From Mycobacterium sp. (GTDB lineage Bacteria; Actinomycetota; Actinomycetes; Mycobacteriales; Mycobacteriaceae), in contig JAGQTV010000111.1 of NCBI GenBank assembly GCA_020438845.1, positions 17,854 through 81,853 on the forward strand: 64,000 bases of DNA, read 5' to 3'. Made by a program: the position numbers and the translations under genes. Position 1 is the first letter of the stretch. Each line of letters starts with the position of its first letter. This document shows, in pieces, positions 1 to 9,080 of the stretch. The notes beneath the pieces are model-generated. The model saw only the letters and a list, made by a program, of their open reading frames with translations. It was not told where the DNA came from and did no database searches.

Positions 1-450
1 ATAGCCGGTGGGCCAGCCCAGGCCGAGGAACAGCGTCAGCAGTGACGCACCCATGACCACCTCCGGCGAGGTCAGCGGCAGCACCAGGAAGGTGTCCACC
101 GCAGTGCGGCCGCGGAAGCGTTGCCGCACCAGGGCTATGGCAACGAGCGTGCCGAATACTAGTGCAATGGCCGTCGACACCGCTGCCACGTTGATGCTGA
201 GTTTGAGGGCATTGGTCAGTGCCGGGTACTTGAACGGGTGCGCCCAGTTGTCCAGGGTGAAGCCCTGCCAGGTGTAGTTGAACTTGCCGGCGGGCTTGTT
301 GAACGAGAAGACGATGATCACCAGGATCGGCAGGAACAGAAACAGCAGCGTCAGTCCTGCGAGGATCCGCAGTACGAGGTCGCCCAGCCTGAAGGTACCG
401 CGGAAGTTACGTCCCGGCGTCGCCAGCTCGGTAACGGCCGCCGTCGTCAT
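1..450 (-). CDS. potC: Spermidine/putrescine-type ABC transporter permease, PotC-like (3' partial)
   Basis: This is the second permease of a polyamine-type importer. It is read on the minus strand from the ATG at 448-450 and runs off the left edge, so only about 150 N-terminal residues are visible. They hold a hydrophilic start, a strong first membrane span (LTLLFLFLPILVIIVFSF) and a second near AAVSTAIALVFGTLVALALV, with the loop order usual for PotC/PotI proteins. It starts 34 bases after the end of the PotB-like gene, so the two are probably co-transcribed. The substrate is inferred from the operon, and other polyamine-like solutes are possible. Confidence 0.85.
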   Translation of the reverse strand, partial: MTTAAVTELATPGRNFRGTFRLGDLVLRILAGLTLLFLFLPILVIIVFSFNKPAGKFNYTWQGFTLDNWAHPFKYPALTNALKLSINVAAVSTAIALVFGTLVAIALVRQRFRGRTAVDTFLVLPLTSPEVVMGASLLTLFLGLGWPTGY

Positions 451-484
451 GCCGCGCCTTCCCGAATCCGGCCCACAGGGGTGT

Positions 485-1360
485 TCACACCAGGTCCTCG
501 GTGCCCAGTGCCCGGGTGTACAGCAACACCCCGACCAGGATGAGCGCCATCAGCACGAAGCTCATCGCGGCGGCCACCGGGTAGTCCTTGACCACCAGGA
601 ACTGCTTCTGGATGACGTTGCCGATCATGGTTGTCTTGGTGGAGCCCAGGTAATCCGCGTTGATGAAATCACCGACCGACGGGATGAACACCAGCAGGCT
701 GCCGGCCAGCACGCCGGGCAGTGCCAGCGGCAGGATCACCCTGCCGAACATCCGACGATTGGTGGCGTAGAGGTCCCGAGAGGCCTCCAGCAGTCGGGCG
801 TCGATCTTCTCCAGACTGACGTAGAGCGGAAGGATCATGAAGATGATCCAGTTGTAGGTGAGCCCACCGATCACGGCCCAACTGGTCGACAGAAGTCGGC
901 CCTCGTGCGGCAGCAGGCCCACCGACCCCAGCGTGCTGACCACCCAGCCGTCGTCGGCCAGGATGGTCTTCCAGGCGATGGTGCGGATCAGGAACGTCAC
1001 GAAGAACGGCAGGATCACCAAACCGAGCAACAGGTTCTTGAAACGCCCCGCCTTGAAAGCGATGACGTAGGCCAGCGGAAAGGCCAGCAGCAGGCAGAGC
1101 ACCGTCGCCGAGAACGCGTAGCCGAATGACCGGAGGATCTGGCTGCGGTACTCCGATAGCGCCTGGCCGTAGTTCGCGAAATCCCAGGCAAAGCTGAGCT
1201 TGGGCAGGTAGATCGACCCGCCCATGGTCGACAGCGAGGTGCGGAACAACGAGAAGAACGGCACGACGTAAAACACGCCGAGGTACGCCAGTGCAGGCAG
1301 GATCATCAGGTACGGCGCGACCTTGCTGCGCTGGCGGGTGCTGCTGGCGACCCCGGCCAT
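485..1360 (-). CDS. potB: Spermidine/putrescine-type ABC transporter permease, PotB-like
   Basis: Membrane permease of 291 residues, the normal PotB/PotH length. About six hydrophobic spans are visible, the first at residues 17-38 (MILPALAYLGVFYVVPFF). The cytoplasmic EAA-type loop that docks the ATPase reads LLEASRDLYATNRRMFGRVILPLALPG in two blocks near residues 190-215. The start lies 31 bases after the solute-binding protein gene. With the PotC-like gene it should form the channel for the periplasm-facing lipoprotein encoded just upstream. The family assignment is firm; the exact substrate is not visible. Confidence 0.9.
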   Translation of the reverse strand: MAGVASSTRQRSKVAPYLMILPALAYLGVFYVVPFFSLFRTSLSTMGGSIYLPKLSFAWDFANYGQALSEYRSQILRSFGYAFSATVLCLLLAFPLAYVIAFKAGRFKNLLLGLVILPFFVTFLIRTIAWKTILADDGWVVSTLGSVGLLPHEGRLLSTSWAVIGGLTYNWIIFMILPLYVSLEKIDARLLEASRDLYATNRRMFGRVILPLALPGVLAGSLLVFIPSVGDFINADYLGSTKTTMIGNVIQKQFLVVKDYPVAAAMSFVLMALILVGVLLYTRALGTEDLV

Positions 1361-1391
1361 TAGAGGCGAGCCCCTGAGGAAACAGCCATGG

Positions 1392-2579
1392 TCAGCCGCC
1401 GGTCACCGCGGCGTATGCCTTGTTGAAGTCCTGCGTTTGCTGGTCGGTGAGCGGCGCCCAGGACTTGAGCATGTCCAACGTCGCCTTGGGCGGGTTGATG
1501 AGCGGATTCTTGCCCAGTTCGGGGTCGATCTTGTTCAGGTCGTCGGTCATCTCCGTCAGCACCGGGACGTAACGGGTGGACGCGATGAGTTTGGCGTAGT
1601 TGGCCCGGTCGTAGATGTAGTTGATCCACTCCTCAGCGGCCTTCTGGTTCTCGGTGGTGTAGGGGATCACCATGGTGTCGACGAAGGTGGTGCTGCCGGA
1701 CTCCGGCACCACGAACTTCAGGTCCGGGTTGTCCTTCTGCAACTGCACCACGTCGCCCGAGTAGGCCTGGGCCACAACGATATTGCCTGCGGCAAGGTCG
1801 TCGGCATAGTCGTTGCCGGTGAACCGGCGGATCTGTCCCTTTTCCTTGTGCTCCTTGACCAGATCGACGGCCTTCTGAACTCCTTCCAGGGTCGGATCCT
1901 CAACCGAGCTTCCCTGCGACAACATGATCATGCCCAGCCCGTCCTGGGTATCGCTGAAGAGGCTGACCTTGCCCTTGAAGGCCGGATCCCATAGATCGTC
2001 GAGCTTGGTGACGTCGCGGCCGATGGCGGCTTTGTTGTAGGCCAGCCCCACCATGCCGGACATATAGGGCGCGGTGAATTTGCGACCCGGGTCGGCTTTG
2101 GCGTTCAGCAGGTCGGGGCGCATGTTCTTCTTGTTGGACCAGCGGTCTTCGGCGATCGGGTTGAGCCAGCCCAGGCCGATCAGGCGGGCGGCCATGAACT
2201 GAGTGGGCACCACCAGGTCGGCGCCGATGTCCTGCTTACGTGACAGCGGCTCCTTGTTCTTGGCGAACCACTCCTCGTTGTCGTTGAAGTCCTCCTTGTA
2301 GTCGACCGTCAGACCGGTGGCGGTCTGGAACGCGGCCACGAATCCGTCGGCCATATACAGCGGCCAGTTCGACACCCGCAGTTTTCCGGAGGCCGGAGAG
2401 CCGTCGTCCGACGGAGCGGCCGGGGTGTTGGAGCCGGACTTGTCCGAGCCGCACGCCGCCAGGAACGAGGGGCCGAGCACCAGCGCCGCGGCGGCGGCCG
2501 CGCCGCCGCCGATGAACCGGCGGCGGGAAGCCAGTCGGGCGAGCACCTGCGGGTCCACCGGGGGATTGATGTCTGCCAT
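1392..2579 (-). CDS. potD: Polyamine-type ABC transporter substrate-binding lipoprotein, PotD-like (Tat signal)
   Basis: Extracellular solute-binding protein of 395 residues. The N-terminus carries a twin-arginine motif (SRRRFIGGG), a hydrophobic stretch and a lipobox (FLAAC), so it is probably exported folded by Tat and lipid-anchored. The mature part has the PotD/PotF pattern (LRVSNWPLYM near residue 70; KEDFNDNEEWFAKN; a central block GLAYNKAAIG). It lies 11 bases after the ATPase gene and 31 before the PotB-like permease, inside one transcription unit. Spermidine or putrescine is the likely ligand by family; related proteins bind other cations. Confidence 0.9.
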   Translation of the reverse strand: MADINPPVDPQVLARLASRRRFIGGGAAAAAALVLGPSFLAACGSDKSGSNTPAAPSDDGSPASGKLRVSNWPLYMADGFVAAFQTATGLTVDYKEDFNDNEEWFAKNKEPLSRKQDIGADLVVPTQFMAARLIGLGWLNPIAEDRWSNKKNMRPDLLNAKADPGRKFTAPYMSGMVGLAYNKAAIGRDVTKLDDLWDPAFKGKVSLFSDTQDGLGMIMLSQGSSVEDPTLEGVQKAVDLVKEHKEKGQIRRFTGNDYADDLAAGNIVVAQAYSGDVVQLQKDNPDLKFVVPESGSTTFVDTMVIPYTTENQKAAEEWINYIYDRANYAKLIASTRYVPVLTEMTDDLNKIDPELGKNPLINPPKATLDMLKSWAPLTDQQTQDFNKAYAAVTGG

Positions 2580-2590
2580 GGAATTGCCTT

Positions 2591-3940
2591 TCAGTCTTCG
2601 AGCATTTCTTCGAGATCGCGGGTGGTTGGGTTGTCGGCCGCGGGCAGCACCAGCGAAGCCTCCGGTGACCAGCCGGCGTAGACCCGGTCTCCCGGCCGCA
2701 GCAGCGGGAGGTCCTGTTCAGGGCCCACGTGCGCGACGATCGGGGAGTCGTCGGGGGCGGTCAGGGACAGTCGCAGTACCGGGCCCTGGAAGGTCAGGTC
2801 GACGACGGTGGCGGCGACCGCCTCGTCGGCAGCGGGTTGGGTCATCGACACCCGCACACGTTCGGGGCGGACCATCAGCGTGGCCCTGCCACCGGTTTCG
2901 ATGATGGTGTCGCCGGGCTTGGCTTTCAGAGTGGAACCCAGCACGTCGATCTCGACGAAGTCGCGGTTGGCCCGCCCGGTCTGGCGCCCCTGCCAGAGAT
3001 TGGCCTGGCCGATGAAGCCGGCGACGAAAACACTGGCCGGCCGGTCGTAGATCTCAGTGGGCGAACCGATCTGTTCGACGTTTCCGGCATTCATGACCGC
3101 GATGCGGTCACTCATCGTCAGCGCCTCTTCCTGGTCGTGGGTGACGTAGACGAAGGTGATCCCGAGTTCGCGCTGGATACGCTTGAGTTCGAACTGCATG
3201 ACGTGGCGCAGCTTGAGGTCCAGGGCGCCGAGAGGCTCGTCGAGCAGCAACGCGCTGGGATAGTTGACCAGTGCGCGGGCCAGCGCCACGCGTTGTTGCT
3301 GGCCGCCGGAGAGTTGGGCGGGCTTGCGCAGGGCGAAGTCGGTGAGCCGCACCACGTCGAGCATCTCGTCGACGTTCTTCTTGATCTTGGCTTTGTCCTT
3401 ACCCTGGCTGCGCGGTCCGTACGCGACGTTGTCCCACACCGTCATGTGCGGGAACAGGGCGTAGTGCTGAAAAACCGTGTTGACGCTGCGCTTGTTGGGC
3501 GGCACCTTGGACACGTCGACGCCCTGCAGGCGGATGGCGCCGGAAGTAGGGCTCTCGAATCCGGCGATCATCCGCAGGGTCGTGGTCTTGCCGCAGCCGG
3601 ACGGCCCGAGCATCGAGAAAAACTCGCCGGCGCCGATCGAGAAGTTGGCATCGATCACCGCGACGTAGTCTTCGAACCGCTTCGTGACGTGATCGATCTC
3701 GATGACGGGCGTGCCCTCACCGGCGGGGCGGCCCGCTGGGTTCGCCTGCGCAGCGGCGTCGGTCTTGATCAGGACCGTCCTCCTCAGCTTCGTGGGTGCA
3801 GGGCTGGAATCAGTGGGCTCAACAATCGCGGATTTCGGCAGCTTGCGCAACAGAATCGCCGTCGTTTCGGTGACGGGCAATCTCAGCGCTGGGCGATCGG
3901 CGACACGCTCTGCAATTCCGGTCCTCGCGTCGGTGATCAT
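2591..3940 (-). CDS. potA: Polyamine-type ABC transporter ATP-binding protein, PotA-like
   Basis: ATPase that powers the importer. Walker A (GPSGCGKTT), the signature ([15 protein letters not shown]), Walker B ([11 protein letters not shown]) and the switch His ([10 protein letters not shown]) are intact, followed by a C-terminal TOBE/OB domain from about residue 330. The open frame gives 449 residues, about 60 more than usual. The first 56 or so residues look unlike the family, and a perfect AGGAGG (3779-3784) precedes an in-frame CTG at 3770-3772 by six bases. Translation from there would give 393 residues. The 5' end is therefore uncertain. It is divergent from the yrbE/mce operon. Confidence 0.9.
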   Translation of the reverse strand: MITDARTGIAERVADRPALRLPVTETTAILLRKLPKSAIVEPTDSSPAPTKLRRTVLIKTDAAAQANPAGRPAGEGTPVIEIDHVTKRFEDYVAVIDANFSIGAGEFFSMLGPSGCGKTTTLRMIAGFESPTSGAIRLQGVDVSKVPPNKRSVNTVFQHYALFPHMTVWDNVAYGPRSQGKDKAKIKKNVDEMLDVVRLTDFALRKPAQLSGGQQQRVALARALVNYPSALLLDEPLGALDLKLRHVMQFELKRIQRELGITFVYVTHDQEEALTMSDRIAVMNAGNVEQIGSPTEIYDRPASVFVAGFIGQANLWQGRQTGRANRDFVEIDVLGSTLKAKPGDTIIETGGRATLMVRPERVRVSMTQPAADEAVAATVVDLTFQGPVLRLSLTAPDDSPIVAHVGPEQDLPLLRPGDRVYAGWSPEASLVLPAADNPTTRDLEEMLED

Positions 3941-4000
3941 CGCCTAGGTTCGATGGGGGTGCCGAGCAAATGCCGGCCAGTTGGGAGTGCGCCGAGAGCG

Positions 4001-4810
4001 ATGGCGAACAAGGCAGCGGATCGGTGGTCTCCGGGAGTCGCATTGGGCAAGGGCGTCTCCGGTCCCATGGAGGCGATCGGCGGCCTGTTCGCAATGACGT
4101 CCGATGTCGTTCGGTTCGCTCTCCAACGGCCGTTCTTCTGGCGGGAATTTCTCGAGCAGGCCTGGTTCGTGGCCCGCGTGTCGATGGTGCCGACGCTGCT
4201 GGTTGCCATTCCCTTCACCGTGCTGGTCAGCTTTACGCTCAACATTCTGCTGCGTGAACTCGGTGCGGCCGACCTGTCCGGGGCCGGTGCGGCGTTCGGT
4301 GCGGTGACGCAGGTCGGCCCGCTGGTGACGGTGCTGATCGTGGCGGGCGCGGGAGCTACCGCGATGTGTGCCGACCTCGGGTCGCGCACCATCCGCGAGG
4401 AGATCGACGCCCTGGAGGTGCTGGGCATCAACCCGGTCCAGCGGCTGGTGACTCCCCGGGTGCTGGCCTCCGGCCTGGTGGCGCTACTGCTCAACTCGCT
4501 GGTGTGCGTCATCGGCATCCTCGGCGGTTACGTGTTCTCGGTCTTCGTCCAGGACGTGAACCCCGGCGCGTTCGCCGCCGGTATCACGCTGCTGACCGGC
4601 GTTCCCGAGCTGATCATCTCGTGCGTGAAGGCCGCCCTGTTCGGGCTGATCGCCGGACTGGTGGCCTGCTACCGCGGCCTGATGATCAGCGGTGGTGGGG
4701 CGAAGGCGGTGGGCAACGCCGTCAACGAGACCGTCGTCTACGCCTTCATGGCCCTGTTCGTGGTCAACGTGGTGGTTACCGCCATCGGCATCCGGATGAC
4801 CGTCAGGTAG
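4001..4810 (+). CDS. yrbEA: YrbEA, MlaE-type permease of the Mce lipid importer
   Basis: First of two paired integral membrane proteins that act as the permease core of Mce importers. From the ATG at 4001 it has 269 residues. An ATG 48 bases upstream is also in frame, and starting at GPMEAIGG would match shorter homologues. The MlaE signature region is clear: GAADLSGAG, GAGATAMCADLGSRTIREEIDALEVLGI and the C-terminal VGNAVNETVVYAF. It closely resembles mycobacterial YrbE4A as I recall that protein. It heads an eight-gene operon, with yrbEB starting four bases after its stop. An open frame reaches back to 2729, but that part is antisense to potA. Confidence 0.93.
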   Translation: MANKAADRWSPGVALGKGVSGPMEAIGGLFAMTSDVVRFALQRPFFWREFLEQAWFVARVSMVPTLLVAIPFTVLVSFTLNILLRELGAADLSGAGAAFGAVTQVGPLVTVLIVAGAGATAMCADLGSRTIREEIDALEVLGINPVQRLVTPRVLASGLVALLLNSLVCVIGILGGYVFSVFVQDVNPGAFAAGITLLTGVPELIISCVKAALFGLIAGLVACYRGLMISGGGAKAVGNAVNETVVYAFMALFVVNVVVTAIGIRMTVR

Positions 4811-4814
4811 CGCG

Positions 4815-5672
4815 ATGGACAACTTGGCAGCCACCCGGGCGGTCTATCCGCGGCTCGCCCGCGCGCTCCTGCGTCCGGTCGTCCTGTTCGGGCGCATCGG
4901 CGACCACACCATGTTCTATGGGTCGGCGCTCAAGGGAATACCGCACGCGATGGTCCACTATCGCAAGGAGATCATCCGGCTGATCGCCGAGATCAGCATG
5001 GGCGCCGGAACGCTGGCGATGATCGGCGGCACCGTGGTGATCGTCGGGTTCCTCACCCTGGCAGCCGGGGGAACTCTGGCGGTTCAGGGCTATTCGTCGC
5101 TGGGCAACATCGGCATCGAGGCGTTGACCGGATTTCTCGCCGCCTTCATCAACGTCCGGATCTCCGCTCCGGTGGTCGCCGGCATCGGTCTGGCCGCCAC
5201 CTTCGGGGCGGGTGTGACCGCTCAACTGGGCGCCATGCGGATCAACGAGGAGATCGACGCCCTGGAGTCGATGGCGATCCGTCCGGTCGAGTACCTGGTA
5301 TCCACCCGGATCGTGGCCGGCATGGCGGCGATCACGCCGCTGTACTCCATCGCGGTCATCTTGTCCTTTTTGGCAAGCCAATTCGTGACCGTGGTGTTGT
5401 TCGGCCAGTCCGCCGGGCTGTACCAGCACTACTTCGACACCTTCCTCAACCCGCTCGACCTGCTGTGGTCGTTCTTCCAGGCCGTGCTGATGGCGCTGAC
5501 GATCCTGCTCATTCACACCTATTTCGGCTTTTTCGCCTCCGGCGGCCCGTCGGGGGTGGGCGTTGCGGTAGGCAACGCGGTGCGGACGTCGCTGATCGTC
5601 GTCGTATCGGTGACTCTGCTTGTCTCACTGGCGATCTACGGATCCAACGGCAACTTCAACCTGGCCGGGTAG
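4815..5672 (+). CDS. yrbEB: YrbEB, MlaE-type permease of the Mce lipid importer
   Basis: Second permease subunit, 285 residues, with five or so hydrophobic segments. The MlaE core is visible: AEISMGAGTLAMIGG, FGAGVTAQLGAMRINEEIDALESMAI, and the tail SGGPSGVGVAVGNAVRTSLI. It should pair with YrbEA beneath the hexameric Mce tube and an Mkl-type ATPase encoded elsewhere; none is in this window. The start is four bases after yrbEA and the stop nine bases before mceA, consistent with one mRNA. Confidence 0.94.
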   Translation: MDNLAATRAVYPRLARALLRPVVLFGRIGDHTMFYGSALKGIPHAMVHYRKEIIRLIAEISMGAGTLAMIGGTVVIVGFLTLAAGGTLAVQGYSSLGNIGIEALTGFLAAFINVRISAPVVAGIGLAATFGAGVTAQLGAMRINEEIDALESMAIRPVEYLVSTRIVAGMAAITPLYSIAVILSFLASQFVTVVLFGQSAGLYQHYFDTFLNPLDLLWSFFQAVLMALTILLIHTYFGFFASGGPSGVGVAVGNAVRTSLIVVVSVTLLVSLAIYGSNGNFNLAG

Positions 5673-5680
5673 CGGGCGAG

Positions 5681-6895
5681 ATGGGCAGCGGGAAAAAGAG
5701 CAGGAGCGACCACGCTGTCGTCCGCCCACTGGCCGGCTTGCTGACCGTCGTCGCGGTGGTGGTGATCGTCGCTGTGGCCGTCGGGCTGTTTCAGGGCAGC
5801 TTCACCAGAACTGTCCCGGTCACCGTCGTCGCCGAGCGTGCCGGTCTGGAGATGAACCCCGACGCCAAGGTCAAACTCCACGGTGCCGAGGTCGGCAAGG
5901 TCGCCACCATCGACGAATTGCCCGACGGCCGTGCCGCCCTGCACCTGGCCATCGACCCGGCTGCACTGTCTGTCATCCCCGCCGACGTCGGTGCTGCGAT
6001 AACCTCATCGACGGTGTTCGGGGCCAAGTTCGTCGAACTGGTACCGCCCGCCAGCCCGTCTTCGGCCCCGCTGGAATCCGGCACGGTGATCACCGGGTCC
6101 GGCCACGTGACCGTCGAACTCAACACCGTTTTCCAGCAACTGGTCGCGGTGTTGTCCACGGTGGATCCGGCCAAGCTCAACCAGACTCTGGGTGCGGTGT
6201 CGACGGCGCTGGGCGGTCGCGGTGCGCAGTTCGGCCAGACCCTGGCCGATCTCGACTCGGCGTTGGTGACGCTGAATCCTGCGCTGGAGAGCCTCAACCA
6301 CGACCTGGGCGTCGCCGCACCGGTTTTCGGAGCGGTCGCCGACGCCGCTCCGGACCTGCTGAGCACAGTGGCCAATGCGACCCGCATCAGTGACACCGTT
6401 GTCGACGAGCAGCGCAACCTCGACGCGTTGCTGCTCAGCGCTATCGGTCTGGCCGACGTCGGCACCGAGGTGCTTTCGGCCAACCGGGCTCCGCTCACCG
6501 AGCTGTTGCACCTGCTGGTGCCCACCACCGACCTCACCAACCAGTACAACCCTGCGATCACCTGCGGCCTCGGCGCTATGCTCCCACTCGCCGACGGCCC
6601 CGGGATACCAGTGCCGGGAGCGGTTCTGCTGCAGGGTTTTTTCCTCGGCCGCGAGCGCTACCGTTATCCGCACAACCTGCCGAAGGTCGCAGCCAAGGGC
6701 GGCCCGCAGTGCACCGACCTTCCCAAAGTGGGCTTCGAACAGCGGCCGCCGTTCGTGATCACCGACATCGGCGCCAATCAGGCCGAGTACGGGAATCAGG
6801 GCATCCTGCTGAATTCCGATGGGCTCAAGCAGGCACTGTTCGGTCCACTCGACGGACCGCCGCGCAATACACCTCAGATGGGCCAGCCCGGATGA
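5681..6895 (+). CDS. mceA: MceA family protein
   Basis: First Mce subunit, 404 residues. It has a basic N-terminus, one membrane anchor (residues 15-38, LLTVVAVVVIVAVAVGL), then the MCE/MlaD domain at about 40-120 (AGLEMNPDAKVKLHGAEVGKV; FGAKFVELVPP), a long helical region, and a C-terminal domain with paired Cys (ITCGLGA; GGPQCTDLPKV). Mce proteins form a periplasm-spanning lipid conduit. The start chosen is the ATG at 5681, nine bases after yrbEB; the open frame extends upstream only in overlap with that gene. The stop overlaps the mceB start as ATGA. Confidence 0.93.
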   Translation: MGSGKKSRSDHAVVRPLAGLLTVVAVVVIVAVAVGLFQGSFTRTVPVTVVAERAGLEMNPDAKVKLHGAEVGKVATIDELPDGRAALHLAIDPAALSVIPADVGAAITSSTVFGAKFVELVPPASPSSAPLESGTVITGSGHVTVELNTVFQQLVAVLSTVDPAKLNQTLGAVSTALGGRGAQFGQTLADLDSALVTLNPALESLNHDLGVAAPVFGAVADAAPDLLSTVANATRISDTVVDEQRNLDALLLSAIGLADVGTEVLSANRAPLTELLHLLVPTTDLTNQYNPAITCGLGAMLPLADGPGIPVPGAVLLQGFFLGRERYRYPHNLPKVAAKGGPQCTDLPKVGFEQRPPFVITDIGANQAEYGNQGILLNSDGLKQALFGPLDGPPRNTPQMGQPG

Positions 6896-7917
6896 GCGCG
6901 ACGACCAAGACCGCCATCAAGGTCGGTGTGTTCATCGTCGCGATGCTGATGGTGACGGTCGCGTTGTTCGCCATCTTCGGGCAGTACCGGGTCGCACCGG
7001 CCAACAAGTACTCCGCCGTGTTCGACGACGTGTCGAGCCTGCGGACCGGTGACTCGGTCCGCGTCGCCGGGGTACGGGTGGGAACGGTCGATCGTGTTGC
7101 GCTGCAACCCGACAACACCGTGCTCGTGGACTTCGGCGCCGACCGGGATATCCGGCTCACTGAGGGCACCAAGGCCGCGGTGCGTTACCTGAACCTGGTC
7201 GGCGACCGATATCTTGAACTGCTCGACAGCCCGGGATCTGCCAAGATTCAGCCGCCGGGATCCCGGATTCCGGCACAGCGGACGTCCGGGGCTCTCGACC
7301 TCGACCTGTTGTTGGGCGGCCTCAAGCCCGTTGTGCAGGGCCTCAATCCGCAGGCCGTCAACGCCCTCACCAACTCACTGATTCAGGTTTTCCAGGGCCA
7401 GGAAACCAACGTCGAGTCGCTGTTCGCCAAGACATCGGCGTTCTCCAACGCGCTGGCCGACAACAGTCAGACGGTCCAGCAGCTGATCGACAACCTCAAC
7501 ACCGTGTTGGCCACCGTCGACAAGGACGGGGCGCAGTTCTCCGGCGCGATCGACCGCCTGGAGAAACTGATCACCGGTTTGGCGGCCGATCGCGACCCGA
7601 TCGGGTCGGCCATCACCGCCCTGGACAACGGCACCGCGTCGTTGACCGAACTGCTCACCGAGGCCCGCGTGCCGCTGTCCGGCACGGTGGATCAACTGGC
7701 CCGGGTTGCCCCGATCCTGGAGCAGGACAAGGCGACTCTCGACCTCGCCCTGCAGAAGGCGCCGAAGAACTACCGCAAACTGGTCCGGCTCGGCTCTTAC
7801 GGCAGCTGGATCAACCAGTACCTGTGCGGGATGTCGGTGCGCGTCACCGACCTTGAAGGCCGAACCGCCTACTTCCCGTGGATCATGCAGCACACCGGGA
7901 GGTGTGCCGAGCCATGA
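6892..7917 (+). CDS. mceB: MceB family protein
   Basis: Second Mce subunit, 341 residues from the ATG at 6892, which overlaps the mceA stop (ATGA) and implies coupled translation. A single N-terminal membrane span (VGVFIVAMLMVTVALFAIFG) is followed by the MCE domain (YSAVFDDVSSLRTGDSVRVAGVRVG in two blocks; VRYLNLVGDRYLEL) and a helical coiled region to the C-terminus (LVRLGSYGSWINQYLCGM), a pattern typical of MceB. The substrate class of the operon (fatty acid, sterol or other) cannot be read from sequence. Confidence 0.93.
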   Translation: MSATTKTAIKVGVFIVAMLMVTVALFAIFGQYRVAPANKYSAVFDDVSSLRTGDSVRVAGVRVGTVDRVALQPDNTVLVDFGADRDIRLTEGTKAAVRYLNLVGDRYLELLDSPGSAKIQPPGSRIPAQRTSGALDLDLLLGGLKPVVQGLNPQAVNALTNSLIQVFQGQETNVESLFAKTSAFSNALADNSQTVQQLIDNLNTVLATVDKDGAQFSGAIDRLEKLITGLAADRDPIGSAITALDNGTASLTELLTEARVPLSGTVDQLARVAPILEQDKATLDLALQKAPKNYRKLVRLGSYGSWINQYLCGMSVRVTDLEGRTAYFPWIMQHTGRCAEP

Positions 7918-9080
7918 TGCACCGCTACCGCGGCCGGAAGCTCATCCGCTCCGGCTTCATCGGCCTCACGTTGATGGTCCTCATCATCAACGTGGGCCTG
8001 CAGCCGCAGGTGCTGTGGCAGATGTTCACCGCCGTCCGACATCAGGCGCTGTTCGCCGACGCCGCCGGACTGACGCAGGGCAACGACGTCAAGGTGTCCG
8101 GGGTGAAAGTGGGTTCGGTGTCCGATGTGTCGCTGCAGCAGGGCAGGGCGCTCGTGACGTTCATGGTCGATGCCGCGGTTCGGCTCGGCAACGACACCAC
8201 CGCCCATATCCGTACCGGCACGCTGTTGGGTCAGCGGGTGCTCACCCTGGAATCCAACGGCGTCGGCAGGTGGCCGGTATCGGAGATCCTGCCCCTGTCC
8301 CGCACCGGCTCGCCGTATACGTTGACCGACGCCCTGGGGGAGCTCGCCGGGAATGCCCGCGACACCGACACCGCGGCGCTGCGGGAGTCGCTGAACACCC
8401 TGTCGGCAACCATAGACCGGGTCGCACCGCAGCTGTCGCCGACCTTCGACGGTCTTAGCCGGATTTCCGAGGCGCTCAACGAGCGCAACGCATCGCTGTC
8501 CGGGCTACTCAGCAGCGCTTCGCGGGTCACCGAGATCCTGGCCCAGCGCAGTGCACAGGTCAACACTTTGATCCTCAACGCCAACGACCTGCTCGGTGTG
8601 CTCGAGCAGCGCCGGTACGCCATCGTGAACCTGCTGGCCAACACCTCCGCGTTGGCCAAGCAGTTGAGCGGTCTGGTCGCCGACAACGAAGCCGATCTTG
8701 CCCCCGCGCTGGAGAAGCTCAATGCGGTCAGTGAGATTCTGCAGAAGAACAACGACAACATCGGCAAGGCGATGGCCGGCCTGGCGAAGTTCCAGGTGAC
8801 CCAGGCCGAGGCAGTCAACAACGGCTATTACTACAACGCGTTCGTCGCCAACCTCCTCCCGGCGCAGACACTCCAGCCGTTCCTGGATTACATCTTCGGC
8901 TTCCGTCGCGGCACCGACGCCGGTCAGCCGCCGGACAACGCCGGCCCGAGGGCGGAGTTCCCCTTCCCGTACAACGGGATACCGGCTCCTAACGAACGGT
9001 GGGGTCCCGCCCCGGGCCCAGAGAATTCGGGCCCAGAGAATTCCGGCCCAGAGAATTTCGGCACTGCGGGGCCGCCATGA
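7914..9080 (+). CDS. mceC: MceC family protein with a repeated C-terminal tail
   Basis: Third Mce subunit, 388 residues from ATG 7914 (a second ATG follows directly), overlapping the mceB stop. It has an N-terminal membrane anchor (FIGLTLMVLIINVGL), the MCE domain (LTQGNDVKVSGVKVGSV; AHIRTGTLLGQRVLTL), a long helical part, then the conserved end FLDYIFGFRRG. The tail is proline- and glycine-rich and contains three tandem PENSG/F units encoded by a 15-base direct repeat at 9014-9058. The open frame begins earlier at 7878, but that part overlaps mceB. Confidence 0.93.
   Translation: MMHRYRGRKLIRSGFIGLTLMVLIINVGLQPQVLWQMFTAVRHQALFADAAGLTQGNDVKVSGVKVGSVSDVSLQQGRALVTFMVDAAVRLGNDTTAHIRTGTLLGQRVLTLESNGVGRWPVSEILPLSRTGSPYTLTDALGELAGNARDTDTAALRESLNTLSATIDRVAPQLSPTFDGLSRISEALNERNASLSGLLSSASRVTEILAQRSAQVNTLILNANDLLGVLEQRRYAIVNLLANTSALAKQLSGLVADNEADLAPALEKLNAVSEILQKNNDNIGKAMAGLAKFQVTQAEAVNNGYYYNAFVANLLPAQTLQPFLDYIFGFRRGTDAGQPPDNAGPRAEFPFPYNGIPAPNERWGPAPGPENSGPENSGPENFGTAGPP
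9014..9058 (+). repeat. Three tandem copies of a 15-base repeat in mceC
   Basis: The unit gggcccagagaattc occurs at 9014-9028 and 9029-9043, and as cggcccagagaattt at 9044-9058. It is in frame and encodes repeated P-E-N-S/F-G. The array sits in the low-complexity tail just before the mceC stop, so copy number probably varies without harming the fold. Confidence 0.9.

Noticed and set aside
2729-4000. Upstream extension of the yrbEA frame (693 codons)
   Set aside because: The extension is antisense to the potA gene, and its translation lacks any membrane-protein pattern; real similarity begins near 4001-4070.
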